Assembly: GCA_020402865.1 (NCBI GenBank)
Contig: JADBYT010000009.1
Location: 1-64,000, forward strand
Length of the DNA stretch: 64,000 nt
Direction: 5' to 3'
Origin: Bacteroidota bacterium
Lineage (GTDB): Bacteria > Bacteroidota > Bacteroidia > Palsa-965
A model generated the notes under the pieces. That model made no database searches. It had not been told where the DNA came from and saw only the letters and a program-made list of their open reading frames with translations. Shown here one piece after another: positions 25,310 to 34,556 of the stretch (position 1 is its first letter; every line of letters starts with the position of its first letter). Made by a program: the position numbers and the translations under genes.

Positions 25310-25911
25310 GGTGGTTGATTTTTGCGGCCGTATTGGGTTTTACCTCCTGTGCGCCGGAAGCGCCCGAGCAACAAACGCCACCGGCCGATACGCTGGCCGC
25401 GGAGGAACAATCAATCCCCGACACGGTAGCCTACATTGATACGTTTACTGTGCGTAAACCGCATCCGCTTACTCCGGCCGAAAAGGCCGAGCAGGATTCC
25501 ATTCTGGCGCATGCCGCCGCAATGGCGCAACAAATAAGCGGCATTCAGAACGATAACGACGAAAGCCGGTACCGCCCTTCGCCAAAGGATGAACAGATTA
25601 TCCTCAGTCCCGATGCAGCACCGCAGTTCAGCGGTGGCGAGGCAGCCATGAATGCGTGGCTGAAAAAGAACCTCGTGTATCCGCCCACGGCCTGGCAAAA
25701 TAATGTGCGGGGCATGGTCATGGTGCGTTTTGTGGTGGAAACCGATGGCAGTATCAGCAACGCCACCATTACCCGCTCACTGAGCCCCGACTGTGATGCC
25801 GCAGCCATGCAGGCCGTACTGAAAATGCCCAAGTGGCTGCCCGGCCGTAAAGGCGGAAAAGTGGTGCGCACCGTGGTTACCCTGCCCCTGAGTTTTGTGC
25901 CGCAGGAGTAA
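25306..25911 (+). CDS. TonB C-terminal-domain lipoprotein
   Basis: This 201-residue protein starts MRWLIFAAVLGFTSCAPEAP, a likely lipoprotein signal with Cys15. An acidic linker follows, then a TonB-type C-terminal domain (about 105-201): PPTAWQNNVRGMVMVRFVVE, TDGSISNATITRSLS, CDAAAMQAVLKMPKWLPGRK and VTLPLSFVPQE. Its ATG overlaps the previous stop. A lipid anchor would be unusual for energy coupling through TonB, so it may instead be a structural or envelope-spanning partner. The two domains look like a duplication. Confidence 0.8.
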   Translation: MRWLIFAAVLGFTSCAPEAPEQQTPPADTLAAEEQSIPDTVAYIDTFTVRKPHPLTPAEKAEQDSILAHAAAMAQQISGIQNDNDESRYRPSPKDEQIILSPDAAPQFSGGEAAMNAWLKKNLVYPPTAWQNNVRGMVMVRFVVETDGSISNATITRSLSPDCDAAAMQAVLKMPKWLPGRKGGKVVRTVVTLPLSFVPQE

Positions 25912-25972
25912 TAAGCTGTTAAACCTTGCTAAAGCCCGGCCCCGACATCCTCCGCAGGCAACCGGCTTTTAT

Positions 25973-25980
25973 TATATTTG
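25973..25980 (+). promoter_or_regulatory. -7 box before the OmpH/Skp gene
   Basis: TATATTTG matches TAnnTTTG, 24 bases before the GTG start at 26005. Confidence 0.6.
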
Positions 25981-26004
25981 CGCTGATAACAAATAACATC
26001 GCTC

Positions 26005-26649
26005 GTGAATAACCGAATTTCCCTGTTGCTCAATGTGGTACTGCTTGCTGCGGTAGCCGTTTTATTTTACCTGCATTTCAAGGGCAATGCGTCCGGTACA
26101 GAAAGCCCGGTATCTGTAAAAAAAGATTCCGTATCGCCCAAACTTATGTTTGATGTGCCCAAGAATCTGGCCGGTGCGCGTGTATTGTATGTAAATATCG
26201 ACTCCATTAACCTGCGCTACGATGCCATTACTGATCTTACCCGCGAAACGGAAGCGTACATGAAAAGTCTCGATCAGCGCTACCAGAAGCGCCAGATGGA
26301 GGTGCAGGAGCAGTATTCGAAATACCAGCAGCGGGCACAGGCACAAACCATCTCTGCCTCTGAAGCCGAGGCCGAAGAAAAATCAATCAACGCCGGCATG
26401 GAAGAGCTGGCTAAAATGGAACGCGAACTGAGCCAGCTGCAGAACAATGCCTTTAAGAAAAACGAAAAGATTGTAACCGAGGTTTCTTCCTACTTCAAAG
26501 AGTACAGCAAAACCAAGGGCATCGACTTTATTCTGGGCTACGGCAGTGCCAGCAATGTGCTTTACGCCAACGACAGCCTTGATGTAACGGCCGATGTGCT
26601 GAACGCACTCAACGCCACTTATCGTCAGACCAAGGGCGGCAAGAAATAA
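26005..26649 (+). CDS. OmpH/Skp-family periplasmic chaperone
   Basis: This 214-residue protein has an N-terminal signal/anchor (LLLNVVLLAAVAVLFYLHF). An Skp-type layout follows: strand VLYVNIDSINLRYD, a long coiled coil (about residues 80-160: KSLDQRYQKRQMEVQEQYSK, MEELAKMERELSQLQNNAF) and the return strand GIDFILGYGSASNVLYAN. The Skp fold holds unfolded outer-membrane proteins in the periplasm. The start is GTG with a TATATTTG box upstream. It is not next to bamA as in many genomes. Confidence 0.88.
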   Translation: MNNRISLLLNVVLLAAVAVLFYLHFKGNASGTESPVSVKKDSVSPKLMFDVPKNLAGARVLYVNIDSINLRYDAITDLTRETEAYMKSLDQRYQKRQMEVQEQYSKYQQRAQAQTISASEAEAEEKSINAGMEELAKMERELSQLQNNAFKKNEKIVTEVSSYFKEYSKTKGIDFILGYGSASNVLYANDSLDVTADVLNALNATYRQTKGGKK

Positions 26650-26669
26650 TATTCACACACTGCCACATT

Positions 26670-26708
26670 ACACCGGCCGCTCGAACTGTGTTCCTGCGGC
26701 CGGTGTTT
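26670..26708 (+). terminator. GC-rich hairpin after the OmpH/Skp gene
   Basis: ACACCGGCCGC (26670-26680) pairs with GCGGCCGGTGT (26696-26706) and is followed by TTAATTC. The stem is strong and the T-run short. Confidence 0.7.
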
Positions 26709-26723
26709 AATTCATACACCACC

Positions 26724-27134
26724 ATGAGCCAGATCAACACCTCCATGCTGCTTACCAAAATTATGTCGGTAGGCGAATTTCACGATGTATTCCGCATTGG
26801 CAACCGCCACCAGCCCACGGGCGATATTCCGCTGGCCGAAGCCGAACTGCGATTCAATTTGATGAAGGAGGAAAACGAAGAATACCTCGATGCCTGCCGC
26901 AAAGGCGATCTGGTGGAAATTGCCGATGCCCTCGGCGATCAGCTATACATTCTCTTCGGCACGATTCTCCGCCACGGACTTCAACATAAAATTGAAGAAG
27001 TGTTCGACGAGATTCACCGCAGCAACATGTCGAAATTAGATGCCGACGGAAATCCGATTTTCCGCGAAGACGGGAAAATTCTGAAAAGCGAATTGTATTT
27101 CCGCCCCGACATCAAAACAGTGCTGGAGCGGTAA
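26724..27134 (+). CDS. MazG-like nucleoside triphosphate pyrophosphohydrolase
   Basis: This 136-residue all-alpha NTP pyrophosphohydrolase carries the metal-binding acidic motif: MKEENEEYLDACRKGDLVEI (EExxE-type), then ADALGDQLYILFGTILRHG (the ExxD-type half), and FDEIHRSNMSKLDADGNPIF. Members cleave nucleotides to monophosphate and pyrophosphate for pool cleaning. The final KxxGKILKSELYFRPDI-like part is common to the phage- and Bacteroidota-type single-domain forms. The ATG at 26724 gives the compact family length. Confidence 0.85.
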   Translation: MSQINTSMLLTKIMSVGEFHDVFRIGNRHQPTGDIPLAEAELRFNLMKEENEEYLDACRKGDLVEIADALGDQLYILFGTILRHGLQHKIEEVFDEIHRSNMSKLDADGNPIFREDGKILKSELYFRPDIKTVLER

Positions 27135-27145
27135 TTAAACGTTAG

Positions 27146-27823
27146 TTAGCGAATATCAAACCCGGCCACCTTATGGCCGTCGCCGGTTTGTACAAAAAAC
27201 GTGCAGTTCTTCGTTTCGCCGTTACTTAATTCAACCCAATATGTAACGGCATGCACCGGAATCTGTGTATTGTCGATATTGGTATCCAGAATACCGGCAA
27301 GGCGGCTCAACTTTACATTACTTGTTTTGCTGAATTGTTGTGTGGCAATATTAAGCACCTGCCCGATCTGGTCTTCGCCGAGGTAAGTGGCATCACCGTC
27401 TTTGAGCAGCGCGTCTTTATTTCCGGCCAGCATGCCGCTCAGGTATCTGTTTGCCGAAGCTGCCGAAGCCGCGTACGACGCTATTTCAGCAGCCGAGAGT
27501 TTGTACACATTTTTCACCGCACCATCGTCTATTTTCACTTCTGTTTCGGCACCCATTGCCGCGCCCAGCTCCTGCGCTTTTACTGCCATGGCAATAGCCA
27601 CACGCTGGTTGTCGAAACCGAGGCGTTTGCCCAGTGCAGAGGTGCCTGTTTCAATTTCCGAACTGCCGTTGCCGCTAATGTTGGTGGTTACCGTTACCGT
27701 TCCGGTTTCGAAATGTGCGCGCAACGCATTACCGGTTTCCATATTCTTCTTGATCTGCTCGCCGAGCTGACCGCAACCGGCCAGCAGCAGCACAACGGCA
27801 AAAATGGAGAGGGCTTGTTTCAT
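27146..27823 (-). CDS. Lipoprotein of unknown function
   Basis: This 225-residue protein has a strong lipobox (LLLAGCGQ, Cys at about 17). The mature part is Ala/Ser/Thr-rich with a helical middle (AAEIASYAASAASANRYLSG) and a beta-rich end (VHAVTYWVELSNGETKNCTF, then DGHKVAGFDIR) resembling NTF2- or SnoaL-like strand patterns. I do not recognise a named family. It is the last gene of a tight leftward run with LysE (11-base gap) and GH3. Confidence 0.75.
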   Translation of the reverse strand: MKQALSIFAVVLLLAGCGQLGEQIKKNMETGNALRAHFETGTVTVTTNISGNGSSEIETGTSALGKRLGFDNQRVAIAMAVKAQELGAAMGAETEVKIDDGAVKNVYKLSAAEIASYAASAASANRYLSGMLAGNKDALLKDGDATYLGEDQIGQVLNIATQQFSKTSNVKLSRLAGILDTNIDNTQIPVHAVTYWVELSNGETKNCTFFVQTGDGHKVAGFDIR

Positions 27824-27834
27824 GGAGGGAATGG

Positions 27835-28482
27835 TTAATGGTGATTCCAGGGTTTCTCCACAAAAAGGCGTACGATGAGTACAGCGCCTGAGATAAGGAG
27901 AATTAATCCTGCAATGATGTTTACCTTGTGAATGAATGTTTCGTTGAGGTATTGCTTGATGCGGCCGGCGGCGAGTGATTTAAGTACATCGCTGCCGAGG
28001 ATGGTGAGCAGTGTGGCCGCAAAAAACAGGAAGATGAGCAACGGATTGAACTCGAAATTTTTGGAGGCCAGACTGAAAGCGCCCATCCAGAGAATAATCA
28101 CAAACGGATTAAACATATTCATGAGAAATCCTTTGAGCGCCATTGAGCCGATGGTGGGTGTAACCGGCTCTATCGCTTCGCCATTGTCTATGCTTTGCAT
28201 TTGAGGTTTACGCAAAATCTGCGCAAGTCCGTAGCCGATCAGCAATACACCGCCGGTGAGTCCAACCACAATGGAATATTTCGGGTCCATAATGATTTTC
28301 GAAATTCCGAAATAGGTAAGCAGCAGATAGACCAGATCACTGATAAATATGCCACCGGCCATGGCTATGCCCGAACGGTAACCATAGCGCAAACTGGTTT
28401 GGATAAGTCCGAAGAAAGCGGGCCCCAGTGAAAAACTGAGCGCAAGACCAAGAATCATTCCCTGACCGATGGCGCTGAACAT
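27835..28482 (-). CDS. LysE-family amino-acid exporter
   Basis: This 215-residue integral membrane protein has about six helices and LysE/RhtB signatures: an N-terminal GLALSFSLGPAFFGLIQTSL (the GPxxF motif), GGIFISDLVYLLLTYFG, and MFNPFVIILWMGAFSL (the NP motif). Such proteins export amino acids or their derivatives out of the cell. It starts three bases after the GH3 gene stop, so it is probably co-expressed with that enzyme. The substrate is unknown. Confidence 0.9.
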   Translation of the reverse strand: MFSAIGQGMILGLALSFSLGPAFFGLIQTSLRYGYRSGIAMAGGIFISDLVYLLLTYFGISKIIMDPKYSIVVGLTGGVLLIGYGLAQILRKPQMQSIDNGEAIEPVTPTIGSMALKGFLMNMFNPFVIILWMGAFSLASKNFEFNPLLIFLFFAATLLTILGSDVLKSLAAGRIKQYLNETFIHKVNIIAGLILLISGAVLIVRLFVEKPWNHH

Positions 28483-28485
28483 GAG

Positions 28486-30027
28486 TTATACGGTTTGAGT
28501 TTTGAATTCGCCAACAACCGCTTTCCAGCTTTCCAGCCGATCGGCTTTAATTACGCGCGGGAACTTGTGCTGTCCGCCGGTTTTACCCTGGCGGCGCATC
28601 CATTCGCGGAACGCCTCAACGGGGACAATTTCCACAATTACTTCTTTCAGAGCTGCTGTACGTTCTACCCGGTAATCGTCGTTCAGATCTTTCAGGATAT
28701 CATCAATACAAGTGCGCAGTGTGTTTACATCCACCTGATCGTTGGTGCCGATGTACCAGTGATGTGCAAAGAGGTTTTCGTAATTGATACCGGCCACGGT
28801 AAACTCATTGATGGTGATATTGAGTTTTTCAGACGCAAGATCCACCGCGCGGTTCATATTGTCTTGCGAGAGATGCTCGCCGCAAAGGCTGAGGAATTGT
28901 TTGGTGCGGCCGGTAATCAGTATTTCTGCGTTTTCTACAGAAACGAATTTGATGGTGTCGCCAATGAGGTAGCGCCAGGCACCTGAGCAGGTGCTGATGA
29001 GCAGCGCATACTCAGTATTTTCTTCCACTTCGGCAATGGTGAGTGTTTGCGGATTCCTCACCATCGATCCGTCGTTGGCAAAATTATCTTCGTTAAACGG
29101 CACAAACTCGAAGAAGATGCCATTGTCGAGCTGAAGGCGCTGCGCAGAGGCATCGGGATGGTTTTGAAACGCCATAAAGCCTTCGGAGGCCAGATAGGTT
29201 TCGAGGTAGCTGATGGGACGGCCGAGCAGTTTATCGAGGCTTTTCTTGTAGGGTTTGATGGATACACCGCCCCACACGTACAGCTCAAGATTGGGCCAGA
29301 TTTCGTGCACGTGGCTTACGTTATAGTGCTCGCAGATGCGTTCAAACAAAATCTGGATCCAGGCCGGCACGCCGCAAATAACGCCAATGTCCCAGTTTTT
29401 GGCATTGCGCACCATTTCGTCGAGTTTATTGTCCCACTCACGTTCGCGCGAAATGCGCCGGCCGGGTTTGTAAAAATGCTGGAACCAGAACGGAATGTTT
29501 CCGGTGGTGATGCCGCTGAGATCGCCGGAGTAGTAGGTGCCGTTGTAATTGAGGTGTGTGCTTCCGCCGATCATCAGTATGCCTTTTTCAAAAAAATCGG
29601 GCGGCAGGGTGTAATGATTGAGTGCCATAAGCTGGCGGATACTGGCCCGGCGGATGGCACGCAGCATGTCTTTGGTAACGGGAATATGCTTGCTCGACGA
29701 TTCGGAAGTGCCGGAGCTGAGGGCAAAATATTTTACGCGTTCGGGCCAGCATACAAATGCTTCGCCGTTGAGGGTACGGTACCACCATTTGCGAAACATG
29801 GAATTGTAATCATGCACTTCAACCGTGCGGCGGAATGCGCCCACAGTATCGGCATCGGCAAGCAGGCGGGTAAACTGGTAATGTTCGCCAAAAGCAGTAA
29901 ACTCGGCCTTTGCCAGCAGCTTTTTCAGGGTACGTTCCTGCATCCGCCAGGCATCGCGGCGACGCAGCTTGGGCAACTTCTTCTGAAGCGCCAGCGTATT
30001 TTTCAGAATAGAACCCAGAATGGCCAT
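28486..30027 (-). CDS. GH3-family acyl-acid amido synthetase-like protein
   Basis: This 513-residue protein matches the GH3 (auxin-responsive promoter) fold, an ANL-type adenylating enzyme. It has the ATP P-loop-like YFALSSGTSESSSKHIPVT (about residues 97-115), YLETYLASEGFMAFQNHPD, the acidic YALLISTCSGAWRYLIGD and a C-terminal domain with LSLCGEHLSQDNMNRAVDLA. Plant GH3 proteins join amino acids to acyl acids. Bacterial members are widespread in Bacteroidota but few have a known substrate. It precedes a LysE-family exporter by three bases and follows an M42 peptidase gene. Confidence 0.9.
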   Translation of the reverse strand: MAILGSILKNTLALQKKLPKLRRRDAWRMQERTLKKLLAKAEFTAFGEHYQFTRLLADADTVGAFRRTVEVHDYNSMFRKWWYRTLNGEAFVCWPERVKYFALSSGTSESSSKHIPVTKDMLRAIRRASIRQLMALNHYTLPPDFFEKGILMIGGSTHLNYNGTYYSGDLSGITTGNIPFWFQHFYKPGRRISREREWDNKLDEMVRNAKNWDIGVICGVPAWIQILFERICEHYNVSHVHEIWPNLELYVWGGVSIKPYKKSLDKLLGRPISYLETYLASEGFMAFQNHPDASAQRLQLDNGIFFEFVPFNEDNFANDGSMVRNPQTLTIAEVEENTEYALLISTCSGAWRYLIGDTIKFVSVENAEILITGRTKQFLSLCGEHLSQDNMNRAVDLASEKLNITINEFTVAGINYENLFAHHWYIGTNDQVDVNTLRTCIDDILKDLNDDYRVERTAALKEVIVEIVPVEAFREWMRRQGKTGGQHKFPRVIKADRLESWKAVVGEFKTQTV

Positions 30028-30088
30028 ATCAAATTACGTTATCGGTGGAGGATACGTGAAACAGCTAAAGCAAGCAGGGCTTGTTTGT

Positions 30089-31192
30089 TCAGCGAATGTA
30101 GCGGAAATCATGTCCGCTTTTTATGTTTCGCAGCGACTCAAGGATGAGATGGATCACATTTTCCACATCATCGCGGTGAACACTTTCAACGGTGGTGTGC
30201 ATATAGCGCAGCGGCAAGGAGATAAGCGCCGAGGGCACACCGCCGTTTGAGTAGGCAAAGGCATCGGTATCGGTGCCGGTTGTGCGCGAGGCAACTTCGC
30301 GCTGGAACGGAATTTCGTTTTTGTTGGCCGTATCAATAATGAGCTGAAGCAGTTTATTGTGTACCGCCGGACCATAGGTAAGTGACGGGCCTTTGCCTGA
30401 AGCAATATCGCCCTGCGCCACTTTGTTCATCATGGGCGTTTGCGTATCATGCGTTACATCGGTTACAATGGCCACATCGGGCTTAATGGTTTCGGTAATC
30501 ATTTCGGCACCACGCAGGCCTACTTCTTCCTGCACCGAGTTTACGATGTACAGCGCAAAAGGCAGCTTTGTTTTTTTCTCGTGCAGCAAACGCGCCACTT
30601 CCGCAATCATAAAACCACCCATGCGGTTGTCGAGCGCGCGCCCCACAAAGTAGCGGTTGTTGAGCATCATGAACTCATCTTCATAAGTCACCACACACCC
30701 TACATGAATGCCCAGTTCGGCCACTTCCTTATCGCTCGAACAGCCGCAGTCGAGAAAAATATTTTTCAGCGTGGGCGCTTCTTCACGGCCCGGTTCGCGG
30801 GTGTGAATGGCCGGCCAGCCAAAAACGGCTTTCACTATGCCTTTATCGGTATGAATATTCACCCGCTTGGAAGGTGCAATCTGATGATCGGAACCACCGT
30901 TGCGGCGCAGGTAAATAAATCCTTCTTTAGTAATGTAATGCACAAACCAGGAAATTTCATCGGCATGTGCTTCAATCACTACTTTATATTTTGCATCAGG
31001 GTTAATTACACCCGCAACTGTTCCGTAATTATCTGTAATGTAAGTATCTACATACGGGCGTACATAATCAAGCCAGAGGCGCTGGCCGGATGATTCGAAA
31101 CCTGTAGGGGATGCATTATTGATGTATGCCTCCAGAAAAGCCAGCGACTTCTCTGTGAGCAGGGATGTTTTCTTCTTTTTTGATTTTGCCAT
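30089..31192 (-). CDS. M42-family metalloaminopeptidase
   Basis: This 367-residue dizinc aminopeptidase has the metal motif KVVIEAHADEISWFV (His and Asp ligands), a PDZ-like insert region, EEVGLRGAEM with the catalytic Glu pair (VNSVQEEVGLRG) and a C-terminal metal-binding His (PLRYMHTTVE). M42 (glutamyl aminopeptidase/TET-type) enzymes trim peptides in the cytoplasm as large complexes. There is no signal peptide, and the N-terminus is Lys-rich. It is first in a leftward run, 61 bases before the GH3 gene. Confidence 0.92.
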   Translation of the reverse strand: MAKSKKKKTSLLTEKSLAFLEAYINNASPTGFESSGQRLWLDYVRPYVDTYITDNYGTVAGVINPDAKYKVVIEAHADEISWFVHYITKEGFIYLRRNGGSDHQIAPSKRVNIHTDKGIVKAVFGWPAIHTREPGREEAPTLKNIFLDCGCSSDKEVAELGIHVGCVVTYEDEFMMLNNRYFVGRALDNRMGGFMIAEVARLLHEKKTKLPFALYIVNSVQEEVGLRGAEMITETIKPDVAIVTDVTHDTQTPMMNKVAQGDIASGKGPSLTYGPAVHNKLLQLIIDTANKNEIPFQREVASRTTGTDTDAFAYSNGGVPSALISLPLRYMHTTVESVHRDDVENVIHLILESLRNIKSGHDFRYIR

Positions 31193-31332
31193 AACAGCTA
31201 CTTCATGTTTCTGTAAAGATAAGAACTGAATTCACTTAAAACCATTACCCTAAAATAATCTAAAACCACTATCTTGGCATTAGTAATTTGATTGCCAAAT
31301 TAAATCCAGTTCTAATTACACTCAACACACCA

Positions 31333-33822
31333 ATGAAAAAAATCAAATTAGCCGGAATTCTGGGTGGTTTGCTCACACCATTCCTGATGTTTGCCGGCCA
31401 GGGAGAAGGCGGACAGCCGCTGAGCTTCAAATTTTCGGATGCCGCCACGCGCGTGCCCGTAGCCATTACACCTGCTTTCAATGTCGATTCGGTAATGAGT
31501 GCCGCCTTGCAGCAGGATGCCGTAAAAGGGGCTTACAAATTTGGCTACAACCACTATGCGAACTACAACCTGCGCAATTCAGGCGTGTGGCAGACCTTGC
31601 CCGACGGCACCCGTTTCTGGCGCATGGGAGTGCGCTGTCCGGGCGCGCTTTCGGTAAACCTGGCCTTCAACAATTTCCACCTGCCCGAAGGGGCAAAGCT
31701 GTTTGTTTACAGCCCTGATCATTCGCAAATTCTCGGCGCATTTACCTCATCGTCGAACTTTGCCGATCAGCTTTTTGGAACCGAGCTTATTGCGGGCGAA
31801 GAAGTTGTTGTAGAATATTCAGAGCCTGCTGCCGTAAGCGGTCAGGGCACACTGAATATTTACCGCATTACACATGGTTTCCGTGGTGTGGCCGCATATG
31901 TAAGCAATATTTCGCGCGGCTTTGGCGACTCCGGCTCGTGCAACAACAATGCAAACTGCCCCGGAGGCGCAAGCTGGAGCGATCAGAAACGCTCGGTGGT
32001 GTGCCTCGTGTCGGGTGGCAGCGAATTTTGCACCGGCGCATTGGTCAACAATACCTGCCAGGACGGCACGCCCTACGTACTCACCGCCGACCATTGCGGC
32101 AGTGCCGACGGAAGCTGGGTATTCCGCTTCAACTGGGAAGCCGCAGGCTGCACCAATCCGGCCACAAACCCCAGCTCGCAATCGCTCAGCGGCGGCACTG
32201 CACGCGCCAGCAACCCCGGCTCCGATGTACACCTCTGCCAGATCAACTCAGCCATTCCGGCCAGCTACAACGTATATTACTCAGGCTGGTCGAACGCAAA
32301 CGTAGTGGCCGACAGCGCCTGCTGCATACACCACCCTGCGGGCGACATCAAAAAAATAACCTGGGCCCGCAACCCCACCATTTCTGCCACCTACGGCAGT
32401 GCCGACTGCTGGCGCACCACGCAGTGGACATCAGGCGTTACCGAACCCGGTTCGTCAGGCTCGCCCCTGTTTGATCAGAACCACCGCATCATCGGGCAGC
32501 TCTTCGGAGGCCCCTCGGCGTGCAATGTACCCGCAAGCAGCCTCAACGACTACTACGGTAAATTCTCCACCTCGTGGAACACCGGCACCACGCCCGCCAC
32601 ACGCCTCCGCGACTGGCTGGATCCCTGCAACACCAATGCCGTAACGCTCGACGGGTACGACCCCAACACACCCACCGCTGCGCTCGATGCGCAAATGGCC
32701 GCCGTGGTTTCGCCCTCGGGCAATTACAGCGGATGCTCCGCCACACAAAACGAAAATATTGTGGTAAATCTGCGCAATGCCGGACTCAACACACTCACCA
32801 GCTGCACCATTAACTGGCAGATTGATACCAATGCGCCCACCGCCTACAACTGGACCGGCTCGCTCAACAGCGCTCAAATTGCTACGGTAACGCTGGGCAA
32901 CATCGCATTGCCTGCCGGCTCGCACACACTCACGGTAACCGTATCGAACCCGAACAACGGCACCGACGGAAACAATGCAAACAATACCACCGTTTCCACC
33001 TTCACCTTTACCGTGATCGGCACCGCCATGCTGCCCGTGGCCGAAAATTTCCAGAACACACCCTTCCCCGGTATCGACTGGCAGATCATCAACACCGATA
33101 ACGATGTAACCTGGGCACGTTCCACCACCGTGGGCAACGGCAGTACGGCCTCCATGTTTGTGGATAATTTCAACACCAACACAGCAGGCAAAACCGACAG
33201 CTACGTTACACCCGTGCTCAACTTTGGCAGTGTAACCGCCCCCGCCGCCATTACGTTTGATGTGGCTTACGCCCGCTATAGCAGCACCTACTCCGACACA
33301 CTCGGCGTATTTGTAAGCACCGACTGCGGCCTCACCTGGACACAGGTGTTCCTCAAAGGAGGCACCACGCTGGCCACTGCGCCCGACAATAGCAACGTCT
33401 TTACGCCAAACGCTTCGCAGTGGCGCACCGAAACGGTGAACCTCAACAGCTACATTGGCCAGTCGTCAGTGCGTATTGCGCTGCGCAACATTGGCGGCTA
33501 CGGCAATTTCCTGTACATCGACAACATTAACATTACCGTAGGTGCTCTTGCCGTAAACAGCCTTCAGGCAGGCACACCGGCGGTATATCCCAATCCCTCG
33601 GCCGGCGGCCTCTTCACGGTTGATTTCAGCCAGACACCTGCCGCCGAAGTACAGTGGTCGGTAATTAACGTAGCCGGTCAAACGGTTAAAGCCGGTCAGC
33701 AAAACAATCCTACTTTGCTGCCGCTCGATCTTTCGGCACTGGCGCCGGGCGTGTATTTCCTGCAGCTGCAAACAGAGGCGGGAGTAACTACGCAGAAGAT
33801 CAGTATTACGGCGAAGTTGTAG
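31333..33822 (+). CDS. T9SS-secreted trypsin-like serine protease
   Basis: This 829-residue protein has a signal peptide (MKKIKLAGILGGLLTPFLMFA). A propeptide-like region (about 25-195) precedes a chymotrypsin-fold protease of the lysyl-endopeptidase kind, with triad His254 (LTADHCG), Asp298 (GSDVHLCQI) and Ser375 (EPGSSGSPLF). Many Cys pairs suit an extracellular enzyme. A CARDB-like domain (about 450-560) and a cleaved-adhesin/MAM-like jellyroll (about 565-745, VAENFQNTPFPGIDWQIINT ... GYGNFLYIDNINITV) follow. A type A sorting domain ends it (PAVYPNPSAGGLFTVDFS ... GVYFLQLQTE). The ATG at 31333 starts the signal peptide. A TAATTTG/CAAATTA inverted repeat (31284-31302) lies upstream. Confidence 0.92.
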   Translation: MKKIKLAGILGGLLTPFLMFAGQGEGGQPLSFKFSDAATRVPVAITPAFNVDSVMSAALQQDAVKGAYKFGYNHYANYNLRNSGVWQTLPDGTRFWRMGVRCPGALSVNLAFNNFHLPEGAKLFVYSPDHSQILGAFTSSSNFADQLFGTELIAGEEVVVEYSEPAAVSGQGTLNIYRITHGFRGVAAYVSNISRGFGDSGSCNNNANCPGGASWSDQKRSVVCLVSGGSEFCTGALVNNTCQDGTPYVLTADHCGSADGSWVFRFNWEAAGCTNPATNPSSQSLSGGTARASNPGSDVHLCQINSAIPASYNVYYSGWSNANVVADSACCIHHPAGDIKKITWARNPTISATYGSADCWRTTQWTSGVTEPGSSGSPLFDQNHRIIGQLFGGPSACNVPASSLNDYYGKFSTSWNTGTTPATRLRDWLDPCNTNAVTLDGYDPNTPTAALDAQMAAVVSPSGNYSGCSATQNENIVVNLRNAGLNTLTSCTINWQIDTNAPTAYNWTGSLNSAQIATVTLGNIALPAGSHTLTVTVSNPNNGTDGNNANNTTVSTFTFTVIGTAMLPVAENFQNTPFPGIDWQIINTDNDVTWARSTTVGNGSTASMFVDNFNTNTAGKTDSYVTPVLNFGSVTAPAAITFDVAYARYSSTYSDTLGVFVSTDCGLTWTQVFLKGGTTLATAPDNSNVFTPNASQWRTETVNLNSYIGQSSVRIALRNIGGYGNFLYIDNINITVGALAVNSLQAGTPAVYPNPSAGGLFTVDFSQTPAAEVQWSVINVAGQTVKAGQQNNPTLLPLDLSALAPGVYFLQLQTEAGVTTQKISITAKL

Positions 33823-33839
33823 GTAGTTTTAATGAGTAT

Positions 33840-33879
33840 AAAGTGCGGGGGTGCCGGGATGGTGCTTCCGCACTTTTTT
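33840..33879 (+). terminator. Intrinsic terminator after the protease gene
   Basis: AAAGTGCGG (33840-33848) pairs with CCGCACTTT (33868-33876) and a T-run follows. Confidence 0.85.
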
Positions 33880-34007
33880 GTTTTGTGTTGTTTTGTTGGG
33901 GGGGATTCTTTAGGACGGTATTTGCATGGTGCGGAATCTATCAACAATATTTAATATAATAATTCCGTATTTTGTAGCTAAGAGCTTCCAGTAATTATGC
34001 AATAAAA

Positions 34008-34403
34008 ATGAGCACAATTAAATTCATCATTCTATTGTATTTGCTTTCTTTCACCTCATGTTATGGTAGTAAAGAAAGTAGAAAAATAAAAAGAAGTAGT
34101 GATGTAATCAGAACATCAAAAGTAATTTTATATGCACATCATGACGGTGCGATAAGTTTTTTTAGTTTATATCTTCGAGAAAATAATTTCTTTACTATTA
34201 GAACAAATTCAGCGTATTTACATGACTTTTATGCTGGAACGTGGACAGAAAACAATGACACAATCAGACTGAATTATATTGACGGACATAAACCAGACTA
34301 TGTCTTAGATTATGCAGTGAGGACTGAAAATGAAGTTATTTTTGATCGAGTAAACAGGGCAACAAAAATGACACTGACAATTATTTACACTAACAAAAAG
34401 TGA
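34008..34403 (+). CDS. Small lipoprotein in an AT-rich island
   Basis: This 131-residue protein has a lipoprotein signal (MSTIKFIILLYLLSFTSCYG, Cys18). The remainder is a single beta-rich domain (KVILYAHHDGAISFFSLYLR; YAGTWTENNDTIRLNYIDG; YAVRTENEVIFDRVN). The GTWxxxNDTIxL stretch resembles the barrel of small lipocalin/META-like lipoproteins. No named family was recognised. Its AT content is far above its neighbours, suggesting later arrival or poor codon adaptation. Confidence 0.7.
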   Translation: MSTIKFIILLYLLSFTSCYGSKESRKIKRSSDVIRTSKVILYAHHDGAISFFSLYLRENNFFTIRTNSAYLHDFYAGTWTENNDTIRLNYIDGHKPDYVLDYAVRTENEVIFDRVNRATKMTLTIIYTNKK

Positions 34404-34556
34404 TACTAAAAGCCTGCGCGCAATAGTTTTATAATATGGCTTGTAATATTCTGGGACGTTATACATCTATAATCGGTTAGAATTGCATAAGTGTTTCATG
34501 TGCATTCCCTTATTCTAAAAGAATCAAAAAGTAAACTATAAATCATTAAAAATTGA

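Noticed and set aside
34404-34556. Possible integron attC-like site (GACGTTATAC with a GC-rich patch)
   Set aside because: The second core site is missing, the inner arms pair poorly, and GTTATAC departs from GTTRRRY. It is mentioned only as a clue within the AT-rich island.
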